Below, piece after piece: positions 15,116 to 24,487 of a DNA stretch of 64,000 nt. The notes below the pieces were generated by a model, which was not told where the DNA came from, did no database searches, and saw only the letters and a list, made by a program, of their open reading frames with translations. Both the position numbers and the translations under genes were made by a program. This DNA is from Parvibaculum sp963975745. Its GTDB lineage: Bacteria; Pseudomonadota; Alphaproteobacteria; Parvibaculales; Parvibaculaceae. The stretch's first letter is position 1. Each line of letters opens with the position of its first letter. Location of the stretch: NCBI RefSeq assembly GCF_963975745.1, contig NZ_CAXBIB010000001.1:124001-188000 (forward strand), read 5' to 3'.

Positions 15116-15301
15116 GATCGCGCGCTCCGTTCAAGGGTGTTGAACAGGAGGGGCCCAGCTGCGTCAAGCAGCAGAGCGGGCCGAGGACCCGGCGTTAACC
15201 TGCTGGAATCGCCCGGTGCGGCTGATATAGCCCCTTTCGCTGCCGTTCCCTCTCCGCTATGAAACCGCCACATCGAAGCTGAGAGACTGGAGCGGACGGA
15301 C

Positions 15302-16576
15302 ATGGCTGCCATCATCGACATCATTGGCCGGGAAATTCTGGACAGCCGGGGCAACCCGACGGTTGAAGTTGATGTTTTGCTCGAGGATGGCGCGCTGGGC
15401 CGTGCGGCGGTTCCCTCCGGCGCCTCGACCGGCGCGCACGAGGCCGTCGAGTTGCGGGATGGCGGCCCGCGCTACAAGGGCAAGGGTGTGCTGAAGGCCG
15501 TCGAGGCTGTGAACGGCGAGATTTTCGACGCGATCGGTGGCATGGACGCCAGCGAGCAGATTCTGATCGACCGCACCATGTGCGATCTCGACGGAACGCC
15601 GAACAAGGCGCGGCTCGGCGCCAACGCGATTCTCGGCGTGTCGCTGGCAGTCGCCAAGGCCGAAGCGGCGTCGCTCGGCCAGCCGCTCTTCCGCTATCTC
15701 GGTGGCCCTGCGGCCCGCATCCTGCCGGTGCCGATGATGAACATCGTCAATGGCGGCCAGCATGCCGACAATCCGATCGACATCCAGGAATTCATGATCA
15801 TGCCGGTTGCCGCCGCATCGATTGCCGATGCGGTACGGATGGGTGCCGAGGTATTCCACACGCTGAAGGCCGAGTTGAAGGCCGCCGGCCACAATACCAA
15901 TGTTGGCGATGAAGGCGGCTTCGCGCCAAACCTTGCCTCGACCGAAGAGGCGATCGGCTTCGTGATGAAGGCGATTGAAAAGGCCGGCTACAAGCCCGGC
16001 GACGACATCTGCCTCGCCATCGACGCTGCCGCGACGGAGTTCTTCAAGGACGGCGTCTACAATCTGGAAGGTGAAGGCAAGAAGCTCGATGCCGGCGGCA
16101 TGGTCGATTATTGGGCAGCGCTGGTGGGCAAGTACCCGATCATCTCGATCGAGGACGGAATGTCGGAAGACGACTGGGACGGCTGGAAGGCGCTGACCGA
16201 ACGCATCGGTTCGAAGGTGCAGCTGGTCGGCGACGATCTTTTCGTCACCAACACAGCGCGCCTCGCCGATGGCATTGCCAGCGGAACGGCCAATTCGATC
16301 CTTGTGAAGGTCAATCAGATCGGCTCGCTGACCGAAACCCTGGGTGCCGTCGAAATGGCGCACAAGGCGCGGTACACGGCCGTCATGTCGCATCGCTCGG
16401 GCGAAACCGAGGATGCGACCATCGCCGATCTGGCGGTCGCGACAAATTGCGGGCAGATCAAGACGGGGTCGCTGGCGCGGTCCGACCGCCTGGCCAAGTA
16501 CAATCAGCTGATCCGTATCGAGGAGCTTCTTGGTCCGTCCGCCGAGTATGCGGGACGCAGCATTCTGAGGGCCTGA
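15302..16576 (+). CDS. eno: Enolase
   Basis: A 424-residue glycolytic enzyme interconverting 2-phosphoglycerate and phosphoenolpyruvate; also an RNA degradosome component in many bacteria. Signature segments are present: GNPTVEVDV and the SGASTGAHEA loop, GDEGGFAPN, IEDGMSEDDWDGW with metal-binding Asp, LVGDDLFVTN, KVNQIGSLTE and SHRSGETED. Length is typical. The 186-nt gap to the divergent queC must hold both promoters; no riboswitch was recognised there. Confidence 0.98.
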   Translation: MAAIIDIIGREILDSRGNPTVEVDVLLEDGALGRAAVPSGASTGAHEAVELRDGGPRYKGKGVLKAVEAVNGEIFDAIGGMDASEQILIDRTMCDLDGTPNKARLGANAILGVSLAVAKAEAASLGQPLFRYLGGPAARILPVPMMNIVNGGQHADNPIDIQEFMIMPVAAASIADAVRMGAEVFHTLKAELKAAGHNTNVGDEGGFAPNLASTEEAIGFVMKAIEKAGYKPGDDICLAIDAAATEFFKDGVYNLEGEGKKLDAGGMVDYWAALVGKYPIISIEDGMSEDDWDGWKALTERIGSKVQLVGDDLFVTNTARLADGIASGTANSILVKVNQIGSLTETLGAVEMAHKARYTAVMSHRSGETEDATIADLAVATNCGQIKTGSLARSDRLAKYNQLIRIEELLGPSAEYAGRSILRA

Positions 16577-16647
16577 TCGGCGCTTTGTTGCGGAAATCGG
16601 GAAATCCCGCTTGACCGTTGGAATCGCTATGTGATTCCCTGCTGTGG

Positions 16648-16977
16648 ATGGAAAACGAGTTGCTGATTCGAGCCCGCGAGCCGCTGCGCCTGAGACAGGC
16701 ACTGATCCCGCTCGTCTGTCTCGTGGTCCTCGGATATTTTGCCTATCATGCCGTTTATGGCCGTCATGGCTTCATCGCCTGGCTCGACATTCAGAATCGC
16801 GTCGACACGCTGGAACATCAGCTGGTCGAGCTGCGCGGTCAGCGCGAACAGCTCGACCGCCAGGTGGCACTGCTGCGGCCCGAAAGCCTTGATCCGGATC
16901 TGCTGGACGAAAGGGCCCGTGCGGCGCTCGGCTATGCCGGCCCCAATGAGGTGGTGATTTTTCTCGATCGCCGCTGA
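16648..16977 (+). CDS. ftsB: FtsB/DivIC-like septum formation initiator
   Basis: A 109-residue bitopic membrane protein: a basic N-terminus, one membrane helix (about 18-35, LIPLVCLVVLGYFAYHAV), then a periplasmic coiled coil (NRVDTLEHQLVELRGQREQLDRQ) and a short C-terminal globular part. It acts with FtsL and FtsQ in the divisome. The position just downstream of eno and upstream of pdhA is typical for alphaproteobacterial ftsB. I took ATG 16648; an upstream TTG at 16618 would add ten residues without clear homology. Confidence 0.88.
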   Translation: MENELLIRAREPLRLRQALIPLVCLVVLGYFAYHAVYGRHGFIAWLDIQNRVDTLEHQLVELRGQREQLDRQVALLRPESLDPDLLDERARAALGYAGPNEVVIFLDRR

Positions 16978-17013
16978 AGCAGTCTGGCGTGAGACATCCG
17001 GCTCCGATGTCAT

Positions 17014-17032
17014 TTAACTGAAATCAAGTTAA
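17014..17032 (+). promoter_or_regulatory. Dyad upstream of the pdh operon
   Basis: A perfect TTAACT-N7-AGTTAA inverted repeat in the AT-rich part of the 173-nt gap before pdhA. It is the size of a dimeric helix-turn-helix operator. No cognate regulator is encoded nearby, and the promoter itself could not be pinned down. Confidence 0.35.
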
Positions 17033-17150
17033 TTCGACATTTTTGCATTGAAACCAAACCTTTATCATACACTTCTAAAGTATGGTGAACGGGCTGGCGA
17101 ACCGCGCTAGCCATTTCGCTACCGTGTTTCAACGTCGCCGAGGCATCTGA

Positions 17151-18212
17151 ATGGCGTCCCGAACTCCCGGCAGATCTGCATCACGCAAACCGGCGAAGAA
17201 ACCTTCTGCCAAACCGGATAAAGCGGCCACCACGCTGTCGCCAGAGGCCGAACTGCAGGCCTATCGCGACATGTTGCTGATCCGCCGCTTCGAGGAGAAG
17301 GCCGGTCAGATGTACGGCATGGGACTGATCGGCGGTTTCTGCCACCTCTATATCGGCCAGGAAGCCGTCGTGGTCGGCATGCAGATGGCGATAGAGGAGG
17401 GCGATCAGGTCATAACCGGCTATCGCGACCACGGTCACATGCTGGCGACCGGCATGGACCCGAAGGGCGTGATGGCCGAACTGACGGGCCGTGAAGGCGG
17501 CTATTCGCGCGGCAAGGGCGGCTCGATGCACATGTTCAGCCGCGACAAGAATTTCTATGGTGGCCACGGCATTGTCGGCGCGCAGGTCCCGATCGGCACC
17601 GGCCTCGCCTTCGCCAACCGCTATCGCGGCAACGATCGCGTCTGCCTCGCCTATTTTGGCGACGGTGCGGCCAATCAGGGCCAGGTCTATGAAAGCTTCA
17701 ACATGGCCGAGCTCTGGCAACTGCCGGTCGTCTATGTAATCGAGAACAATCAATATGCGATGGGGACCAGTGTGGCGCGTTCCAGCGCCCAGACCAACCT
17801 TTCGAAACGCGGTGCAAGCTTCAACATCCCCGGCGAGCAGGTCGACGGCATGGATGTGCGGGCCGTGCGCGCGGCCGGCGAAGCGGCCGTCGCATTCTGC
17901 CGTTCGGGCAAGGGCCCCTACATTCTGGAAATGATGACCTATCGTTATCGCGGCCACTCGATGTCCGATCCCGCGAAATATCGGGCGAAGGAAGAAGTCG
18001 CTAGAATGCGTCAGGAGCACGATCCGATCGAACAGGTTCGCACGCGTCTTCTGGGCGACAAGCAGGTGACAGAGGATGGGTTGAAGGAGATCGACAAGGA
18101 GATCAAGGCCATCGTCAACGACGCGGCCGAATTCGCGCAGTCGAGCCCGGAGCCCGATCCGTCGGAACTCTGGACCGACGTGCTGGCGGAGGTGTGCGGC
18201 GATGCCGATTGA
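17151..18212 (+). CDS. pdhA: Pyruvate dehydrogenase E1 component, alpha subunit
   Basis: A 353-residue thiamine-diphosphate enzyme subunit; with PdhB it decarboxylates pyruvate and acetylates the lipoyl groups of E2. The ThDP/Mg motif GDGAANQGQ ... ENNQYAMG and the conserved loop YRYRGHSMSDPAKYR are visible. The N-terminal ~25 residues are a Lys/Ala/Pro-rich extension, common in alphaproteobacterial PdhA. The 3' end overlaps the start of pdhB by 11 nt, so the genes are coupled. First gene of pdhA-pdhB-pdhC-lpd. Confidence 0.97.
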   Translation: MASRTPGRSASRKPAKKPSAKPDKAATTLSPEAELQAYRDMLLIRRFEEKAGQMYGMGLIGGFCHLYIGQEAVVVGMQMAIEEGDQVITGYRDHGHMLATGMDPKGVMAELTGREGGYSRGKGGSMHMFSRDKNFYGGHGIVGAQVPIGTGLAFANRYRGNDRVCLAYFGDGAANQGQVYESFNMAELWQLPVVYVIENNQYAMGTSVARSSAQTNLSKRGASFNIPGEQVDGMDVRAVRAAGEAAVAFCRSGKGPYILEMMTYRYRGHSMSDPAKYRAKEEVARMRQEHDPIEQVRTRLLGDKQVTEDGLKEIDKEIKAIVNDAAEFAQSSPEPDPSELWTDVLAEVCGDAD

Positions 18213-19569
18213 AATCCTGATGCCCGCGCTTTCGCCGACAATGGAAGAGGGCACACTGGCCAAATGGCTGGTGAAAGAGGGTGACGAGGTGAAGTCGGGC
18301 GACGTAATCGCCGAGATCGAAACCGACAAGGCGACGATGGAAGTCGAGGCGGCAGACGAGGGGACCGTCGAGAAGCTGGTGGTCGCCGAGGGTACGGAAA
18401 ACGTCAAGGTCAATGCCGTGATTGCCTTGCTGGCGGGCGACGAGGCCGTGACGGCGACGAAAAAGCCGGCGCCGATTGCCGAGGCCGAACTTGCGCCCGG
18501 CAAAGGCGAAAGGAAGAAGGGAAAGGCAGCGCCGAAAGCGCCTGCTGTCGAGACCGCGGCCGACCCCGAACTTCCCGAAGGCACCGAATTCGTGACGCAG
18601 ACCGTTCGCGAGGCGTTGCGTGACGCGATGGCGGAGGAAATGCGTCGCGACGAAAGCGTCTTCGTGATGGGCGAAGAGGTCGCGCAATACGAAGGCGCCT
18701 ACAAGGTCACGCAAGGCCTGCTCGCCGAGTTCGGCGACAGGCGTGTGGTCGATACGCCGATCACCGAACATGGCTTCGCCGGCCTCGGCGTCGGCGCGGC
18801 TTTCGCCGGGTTACGCCCCATCGTCGAATTCATGACGTTCAATTTTGCCATGCAGGCGATCGACCAGATCATCAACTCCGCCGCCAAGACGCGTTACATG
18901 TCGGGCGGACAGATGTCGTCGCCCATCGTCTTTCGCGGTCCGAACGGTCCGGCCTCGCGCGTCGGCGCCCAGCACAGTCAGGACTATGCGGCCTGGTATG
19001 CGCATATTCCGGGCCTCATCGTCATCGCGCCCTATTCGGCGGCCGACGCCAAGGGATTGCTGAAGGCAGCGATCCGCGATCCGAACCCGGTCATCTTCCT
19101 CGAGAACGAGGTGCTTTACGGCAAGAGCTTCGAGGTCCCGAAGCTCGACGATTTTGTTCTGCCGATCGGCAAGGCGCGCGTGATGAAGGAAGGCCGCGAT
19201 GTCACGCTGGTCTCGCACAGTCATGGCATCGTTTATTGCCTTGAGGCGATGGCAAAACTCGAGGAAGAGGGTCTGGATGTCGAGTTGATCGATCTGCGCA
19301 CCATCCGTCCGCTCGACATCGGTACGATCATTGCCTCCGTCAAGAAGACCAACCGTCTGGTCACGGTCGAGGAAACCTGGCCGGTCTGCGGCATCGGTGC
19401 CGAAATTGCCGCGCGCGTGCAGGCCGACGCCTTCGATTTCCTCGACGCCCCGATCCTGCGCGTGACGCAGAAGGACGTGCCGATGCCCTATGCGGCCAAT
19501 CTCGAAAAACTGGCGCTGCCGAGCGCCGATGAGGTGGTGGAGGCGGTGAAGGCCGTCTGCTACCGCTGA
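18202..19569 (+). CDS. pdhB: Pyruvate dehydrogenase E1 component, beta subunit, with N-terminal lipoyl domain
   Basis: A 455-residue protein with an unusual layout characteristic of alphaproteobacteria: a biotinyl/lipoyl domain at about 1-78 (lipoyl Lys43 in ETDKATMEVEA), an Ala/Lys-rich linker, then a complete transketolase-like E1 beta domain from about 135 (TVREALRDAMAEEM, QNSAAKT-type core, GRP-type C-terminal region). The lipoyl domain is nearly identical, in protein and DNA, to that of pdhC. It extends the number of lipoyl arms in the complex. It begins inside pdhA. Confidence 0.97.
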   Translation: MPIEILMPALSPTMEEGTLAKWLVKEGDEVKSGDVIAEIETDKATMEVEAADEGTVEKLVVAEGTENVKVNAVIALLAGDEAVTATKKPAPIAEAELAPGKGERKKGKAAPKAPAVETAADPELPEGTEFVTQTVREALRDAMAEEMRRDESVFVMGEEVAQYEGAYKVTQGLLAEFGDRRVVDTPITEHGFAGLGVGAAFAGLRPIVEFMTFNFAMQAIDQIINSAAKTRYMSGGQMSSPIVFRGPNGPASRVGAQHSQDYAAWYAHIPGLIVIAPYSAADAKGLLKAAIRDPNPVIFLENEVLYGKSFEVPKLDDFVLPIGKARVMKEGRDVTLVSHSHGIVYCLEAMAKLEEEGLDVELIDLRTIRPLDIGTIIASVKKTNRLVTVEETWPVCGIGAEIAARVQADAFDFLDAPILRVTQKDVPMPYAANLEKLALPSADEVVEAVKAVCYR

Positions 19570-19579
19570 GGGGGCATAC

Positions 19580-20863
19580 ATGCCGATCGAAATCCTGATG
19601 CCCGCGCTCTCGCCGACGATGGAAGAAGGCACGCTTGCCAAGTGGCTGGTGAAAGAGGGAGACGAGGTGAAGGCAGGCGACGTGATTGCCGAGATCGAGA
19701 CCGACAAGGCGACGATGGAAGTCGAAGCGGTCGAGGAGGGCCGTATTGAAAAAATTCTGGTCGCCGAGGGAACAGAAGGCGTCGCCGTCAACAAGGCGAT
19801 AGCCGTTCTGCTCGAGGAAGGCGAAAGCGCGTCCGACGTGAAGATGCCTGAAGCGACAAGGGCGCCGGAGAAGCCGAAACCCGTGGAAAAGACTGTGGCG
19901 CCGGCAGCGCCGAAGGCCGAGACGAAGGCAGAACAGAAGCCGGCACCGGTCGGACCGGCCAACGGAAAAGGCGGTCGCATCTTTGCCTCGCCGCTGGCAC
20001 GCCGCATCGCCGAACAGAAAGGCATCAACCTTTCGTCCGTGCAAGGCTCCGGCCCGCGCGGCCGCATCGTCAAGGCAGACATCGAAAGTGCCAAGCCCGG
20101 CACTCGCAAACCCGCCACAACGTCCGGCGCACCTGCCCCGGCATCCACCATCGACGCGCGCGCATTCTACGCCGAAGGCACTTACGAGGAAATTCCACTC
20201 GACGGGATGCGCAAGACCATCGCGCGCCGCCTGACCCAGTCGATGCAGGAGATTCCGCACTTTTATCTGACCGTCGATTGCGGGTTGGACGAACTGTTGA
20301 AGGTGCGCCGGAAGCTCAATGAGGAAGCTGGCGATGGCATCAAGCTCTCGGTCAACGACTTCCTGATCCGCGCAGCCGCATTGGCATTGGTGAAGGTGCC
20401 GATGGCCAATGTCAGCTTTGCCGGCAATGCGTTGTTGAAACACAAGCATGCCGATATCGGCATTGCCGTGGCGCTGGAAGGCGGTCTGATCACGCCGATC
20501 GTCCGCGCCGCCGAAACCAAGGGCCTCGCCGAAATTGCCGCCGAAGCGAAATCGCTCGCCGAACGGGCACGCAACCGCAAGCTGAAGCCGATGGAATATG
20601 AAGGCGGTTCCTTCTCGATTTCCAATCTCGGCATGTACGGCATCAAGCACTTCACCGCCGTCATCAACCCGCCGCAAGCAGCGATCCTCGCCGTCGGCAA
20701 GGGCGAGGAGCGCCCGGTCGTGCATGACGGCAAGCTCGAAGTGGCGACCGTAATGACGGTCACCATGTCCTGCGATCACCGGGCAGTCGACGGCGCGCTT
20801 GGCGCGCAGTTCCTCGAAGCTTTCAAGTCATTCGTCGAATATCCGGCAAGGATGCTGCTGTGA
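19580..20863 (+). CDS. pdhC: Dihydrolipoamide acetyltransferase, E2 of pyruvate dehydrogenase
   Basis: A 427-residue core subunit that passes the acetyl group from lipoyl to CoA. In order: one lipoyl domain (about 1-78, Lys43), a Pro/Ala/Lys linker, the peripheral subunit-binding domain (FASPLARRIAEQKG ... VQGSGPRGRIVKAD), a second linker, and the catalytic domain with C-terminal DHRAVDG. The gene follows pdhB by 10 nt and its TGA overlaps the lpd ATG (TGATG). Confidence 0.97.
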   Translation: MPIEILMPALSPTMEEGTLAKWLVKEGDEVKAGDVIAEIETDKATMEVEAVEEGRIEKILVAEGTEGVAVNKAIAVLLEEGESASDVKMPEATRAPEKPKPVEKTVAPAAPKAETKAEQKPAPVGPANGKGGRIFASPLARRIAEQKGINLSSVQGSGPRGRIVKADIESAKPGTRKPATTSGAPAPASTIDARAFYAEGTYEEIPLDGMRKTIARRLTQSMQEIPHFYLTVDCGLDELLKVRRKLNEEAGDGIKLSVNDFLIRAAALALVKVPMANVSFAGNALLKHKHADIGIAVALEGGLITPIVRAAETKGLAEIAAEAKSLAERARNRKLKPMEYEGGSFSISNLGMYGIKHFTAVINPPQAAILAVGKGEERPVVHDGKLEVATVMTVTMSCDHRAVDGALGAQFLEAFKSFVEYPARMLL

Positions 20864-22260
20864 TGGCGGATCAATACGACCTCGTTGTGATCGGTTCCGG
20901 CCCCGGCGGCTATGTCGCCGCGATTCGCGCCGCGCAGCTCGGACTCAAGACGGCGATTGTCGAGCGTGACGCGCTGGGCGGCATCTGCCTCAACTGGGGT
21001 TGCATCCCGACCAAGGCGCTGCTGCGATCGGCCGAAATCTACGAAACGCTGCATCGCCTCGACGAGTTTGGGTTGAAGGCGGACAATATCGGTTTCGATG
21101 CCGAGGCCGTCGTCGCACGCAGCCGCAAGGTTGCCGCGCAGCTGTCGAATGGCGTCAAGTTCCTGATGAAGAAGAACAAGATCGACGTCATCGAGGGCAG
21201 CGGAAAACTCGCCGACGCAGGCAAGGTCGCGGTCGAAAGCAAGGACGGCAAGAAAAGCGAACTGACCACGAAAAACATCATCCTCGCCACCGGTGCCCGC
21301 GCGCGCACCGTTCCCGGACTTGAACCGGACGGCGAGCGCATCTGGACCTATCGTGAGGCGATGGTGCCGAAATCGATCCCCAAATCGCTGATCGTCGTCG
21401 GCTCCGGCGCCATTGGCATCGAATTCGCGAGCTTCTATCGCGCATTCGGCACCGAGGTAACGGTCGTCGAAATGCTTGAGCGGATTCTTCCCGTCGAAGA
21501 CGAGGAGATTTCGAAAGAGGCGGCACGGGCCTTCAAGAAGCGCGGCATCCGTCTGCTGACGGGCGCAACCGTTGAAAGGGTCGAGAAGGGCAAGCACGGC
21601 GTTTCCGCGACGATTGCGCGCGGCGGAAAGACAGAGAATATCGACGCGGAAATCGTCATCTCGGCCGTCGGTATTGTCGGGAATGTCGAGAATCTCGGAC
21701 TGGAGGACGCCGGCGTCGAGGTCGAAAAGACCCATGTTGTTGTCAATGAATGGCTGGAGACGGGCGCAAAGGGCGTCTATGCCATCGGCGATCTGGTCGG
21801 TCCGCCCTGGCTGGCGCACAAGGCGAGCCATGAGGGTGTGCTCGCGGCGGAACACATGGCGGGCCTGAAGGGCCTCCATCCCATCGACACGACGAAAATC
21901 CCCGGCTGCACCTATTCGACGCCACAGATTGCCAGCGTCGGCCTCACCGAAGCGAAGGCGAAGGAGCAGGGCTACGAAGTGAAGGTTGGCCGCTTCCCCT
22001 TCCGCGCCAATGGGAAGGCCATCGCGCTCGGCGAAACCGAGGGCTTCGTCAAAACCGTCTTCGATGCAAAAACAGGCGAGCTTCTTGGCGCTCACATGAT
22101 CGGCGCCGAAGTCACAGAACTCATTCAGGGATTTGGCATCGCCCGGACGCTGGAAGCGACCGAGGCCGACCTGATCCACGCGGTCTTCCCGCATCCGACG
22201 CTCTCCGAAATGATCAGCGAAGCCGTGCTCGACGCCGAAGGTCGCGTTCTCCATACTTGA
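20863..22260 (+). CDS. lpdA: Dihydrolipoamide dehydrogenase, E3
   Basis: A 465-residue flavoprotein disulfide reductase that reoxidises dihydrolipoyl groups with NAD+. FAD-binding GSGPGG at 11-16, the redox disulfide in GGICLNWGCIPTK (Cys42, Cys47), the NAD-binding VVGSGAIGIEFASFY, and the C-terminal His-Glu catalytic motif HPTLSE are present. Start ATG 20863 overlaps the pdhC stop. It is the only E3 in the window and may also serve the second dehydrogenase complex at 44978-48221. Confidence 0.97.
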   Translation: MADQYDLVVIGSGPGGYVAAIRAAQLGLKTAIVERDALGGICLNWGCIPTKALLRSAEIYETLHRLDEFGLKADNIGFDAEAVVARSRKVAAQLSNGVKFLMKKNKIDVIEGSGKLADAGKVAVESKDGKKSELTTKNIILATGARARTVPGLEPDGERIWTYREAMVPKSIPKSLIVVGSGAIGIEFASFYRAFGTEVTVVEMLERILPVEDEEISKEAARAFKKRGIRLLTGATVERVEKGKHGVSATIARGGKTENIDAEIVISAVGIVGNVENLGLEDAGVEVEKTHVVVNEWLETGAKGVYAIGDLVGPPWLAHKASHEGVLAAEHMAGLKGLHPIDTTKIPGCTYSTPQIASVGLTEAKAKEQGYEVKVGRFPFRANGKAIALGETEGFVKTVFDAKTGELLGAHMIGAEVTELIQGFGIARTLEATEADLIHAVFPHPTLSEMISEAVLDAEGRVLHT

Positions 22261-22285
22261 GCGAAACGGCTCAAGGGGAGAAATC

Positions 22286-23833
22286 ATGGGCGGAGAAGAA
22301 GCGGCCGGCGCATCGCCGAATGCGCCGGAGAATGCGCCAAAAAACGCAGTCGTCATCCTTCTCGACAGTCTCAACAGGCATATGCTCGGTGCCTATGGCG
22401 GTGCCGAATTCGCGACGCCCAACCTCGACCGCTTCGCTACCCGCGCCACGCGCTTTATCCGACATTTCACCGGCTCCTTGCCCTGCATGCCGGCGCGTCA
22501 CGACATTCTCTGCGGCGCCCTCGATTTTCTCTGGCGCCCATGGGGATCGGTCGAGATATGGGAAGACGCGATCACCTACGAATTGCGCAAGACCGGCGTC
22601 GTCACGCAGTTGATATCCGACCACCCGCATCTCTTCGAAACCGGCGGTGAGAACTACCATGTCGATTTCACCGCATGGGACTATCAGCGCGGTCATGAAG
22701 GCGACCCCTGGAAGACGGTCGCGGATCCCAGTTGGGCCGGTGCTCCGAACTTCATGCGCAAGCACATGCCCTATGACGATTCCCGTGGCTACTTTCGTGG
22801 CGAGGCCGATTTTCCGGGCCCGAGGACGATGGGCGCGGCCGCGCGCTGGCTCGCTGACAATGCGGGTCGGCATGAGCGCTTCATGCTCTTCGTCGACGAG
22901 TTCGACCCGCACGAGCCGTTCGACACGCCCGAGCCCTATGCCTCGATGTATGATGCCGAATGGGAGGGGGCTCATCTGATCTGGCCGCCCTACGTCGAAG
23001 GCGGCATCGAAAAGGGCGTGATCGACGCGCGGCAGGCACGGCAAATTCGCGCCAGTTATGGCGGCAAGCTGACCATGATCGACCGCTGGTTCGGCAGGGT
23101 GCTGGACGAACTCGATCGCAACAATCTCTGGGACGATACGCTGGTGATCCTCTGTACCGATCACGGCCACTATCTTGGTGAAAAGGACATCTGGGGGAAA
23201 CCTGGCGTTCCGATTTATGAAACGCTGGGGCACATTCCGCTGATGATTGCTCATCCAGGCGTCGCGCCCGGCACCTGCGATGCGTTGACCACAAGCGTCG
23301 ACCTGTTTGCGACGCTGGCCGATTTGTTTGGCGCGACGGTTCGTCAGCGCACTCATGGGCACTCATTGCTGCCGCTGCTCCGCGGCGAGAAGACCGGCAT
23401 TCGGGATTGGCTGCTGACCGGCGTCTGGGGGCGCGAGGTCCACTACATCGACGACCGCTTCAAATATGCGCGCGCGCCGTCGGGAGACAACCAGCCGCTG
23501 GTGATGATGTCGAACCGGTGGTCGACCATGCCGACCCATTTCCTGACCCGCGAGCAGGAACTGCCGCTGCCTGATGAACGGGCCTTTCTCGATCGGATGC
23601 CGGGCAGCGGCATTCCCGTCATTCACCAGCGCTGGGAAAAAGACGATGCGATACCCTATTGGGCGCGCGCCCGGTTTTCCGGCGATCATCTTTACGATCT
23701 GGTAACCGATCCGACAGAGGAAGAGAACCTGGCGGCGACACCGCTGGCGGCCGAATACGCGAAGCGCCTGCGTGCGGCCCTGATTGAAATCGGGGCTCCC
23801 GATGCGCAGCTTGAGCGACTCGGCCTCGCCTGA
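22286..23833 (+). CDS. Sulfatase / alkaline-phosphatase-superfamily hydrolase
   Basis: A 515-residue member of the sulfatase family. The formylglycine signature C-x-P-x-R is present in SLPCMPARHDIL (Cys67), with the metal ligands LLDSLN near 26-30 and TDHGHYLGEKD around 290-300. The Cys would be converted to formylglycine, which is needed for sulfate or phosphonate ester hydrolysis. No signal peptide is seen, so it is probably cytosolic; the first ~20 residues are a polar Ala/Pro/Asn-rich extension. The exact substrate (sulfate ester, phosphonate or phosphodiester) cannot be told. It sits 25 nt after lpd and may be co-transcribed with the PDH operon. Confidence 0.88.
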   Translation: MGGEEAAGASPNAPENAPKNAVVILLDSLNRHMLGAYGGAEFATPNLDRFATRATRFIRHFTGSLPCMPARHDILCGALDFLWRPWGSVEIWEDAITYELRKTGVVTQLISDHPHLFETGGENYHVDFTAWDYQRGHEGDPWKTVADPSWAGAPNFMRKHMPYDDSRGYFRGEADFPGPRTMGAAARWLADNAGRHERFMLFVDEFDPHEPFDTPEPYASMYDAEWEGAHLIWPPYVEGGIEKGVIDARQARQIRASYGGKLTMIDRWFGRVLDELDRNNLWDDTLVILCTDHGHYLGEKDIWGKPGVPIYETLGHIPLMIAHPGVAPGTCDALTTSVDLFATLADLFGATVRQRTHGHSLLPLLRGEKTGIRDWLLTGVWGREVHYIDDRFKYARAPSGDNQPLVMMSNRWSTMPTHFLTREQELPLPDERAFLDRMPGSGIPVIHQRWEKDDAIPYWARARFSGDHLYDLVTDPTEEENLAATPLAAEYAKRLRAALIEIGAPDAQLERLGLA

Positions 23834-23895
23834 TCATGGGTAAAATAAGGATTGTTTAACTTTTGCCGCCCTACGCTTTCGGGCGGAGGTTGGAG

Positions 23896-24405
23896 ATGGC
23901 GCCAGTTCTCGAAAGACGTCCGTCGGCCGTGCCGAAAGGCTCGGAAATCGACCACGAAGTGGTCGAGATGGCGGAGCCACAACATCCGAAATGCTGCCAG
24001 ATTTTCGACTACTGGCGGGCGCGGCGCCGTTCCGACGGCTTGCTGTCGCGCTGCGACTTCAATCCGCTCGACATGCCGCGGCTGATGGGCGGGATGTTCG
24101 TTGTGGAACCCGTCGACGGCGGGCTCGATATGCGCTACCGGCTGGTCGGCGCAGCAAACGAGCGGCGCCTCGGCATGACCTTCACCGGCAGGCTTTTTTC
24201 CGAGTGTTATATCGCGCATATGGCCTCCATCCAGATCGCCCTGCACAACCGCGTCATGGAGGCGCGGATGCCAGCGGTCCTTCGGGGCCGCTTTCTGGGG
24301 GTGGACCTTGAATATGCGCGCTTCGAGGCGATCTATCTGCCGGCGTTGGCGGAGACTGGGCTTCAGGTCATAGGCGGGCTCTACGATCTGGCCCGGCCGG
24401 ACTGA
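23896..24405 (+). CDS. PAS-domain protein (PAS_5-like)
   Basis: A 169-residue soluble protein resembling the short alphaproteobacterial PAS_5 family: FDYWRARRRSDGLLSRCDFNP, then LMGGMFVVEPVDGG, MRYRLVGAANERRLGMTFTG and a C-terminal YLPALAETG strand. These proteins carry only the PAS fold; ligand and partner are unknown. ATG 23896 is preceded by GGAGG. It lies between the sulfatase and lipA on the same strand. Confidence 0.75.
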   Translation: MAPVLERRPSAVPKGSEIDHEVVEMAEPQHPKCCQIFDYWRARRRSDGLLSRCDFNPLDMPRLMGGMFVVEPVDGGLDMRYRLVGAANERRLGMTFTGRLFSECYIAHMASIQIALHNRVMEARMPAVLRGRFLGVDLEYARFEAIYLPALAETGLQVIGGLYDLARPD

Positions 24406-24487
24406 TAAAATCACCAGAATCGGGCAGATTTGCTTGAATCGGGTTGACCGTCTATCCATGTCCCGACAGGAACACCCGAGCAAACTT

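Noticed and set aside
15257..16702. A 481-codon frame opposite eno
   Set aside because: Complete enolase on the plus strand explains the region; no ribosome-binding site or recognisable domain in the antisense frame.
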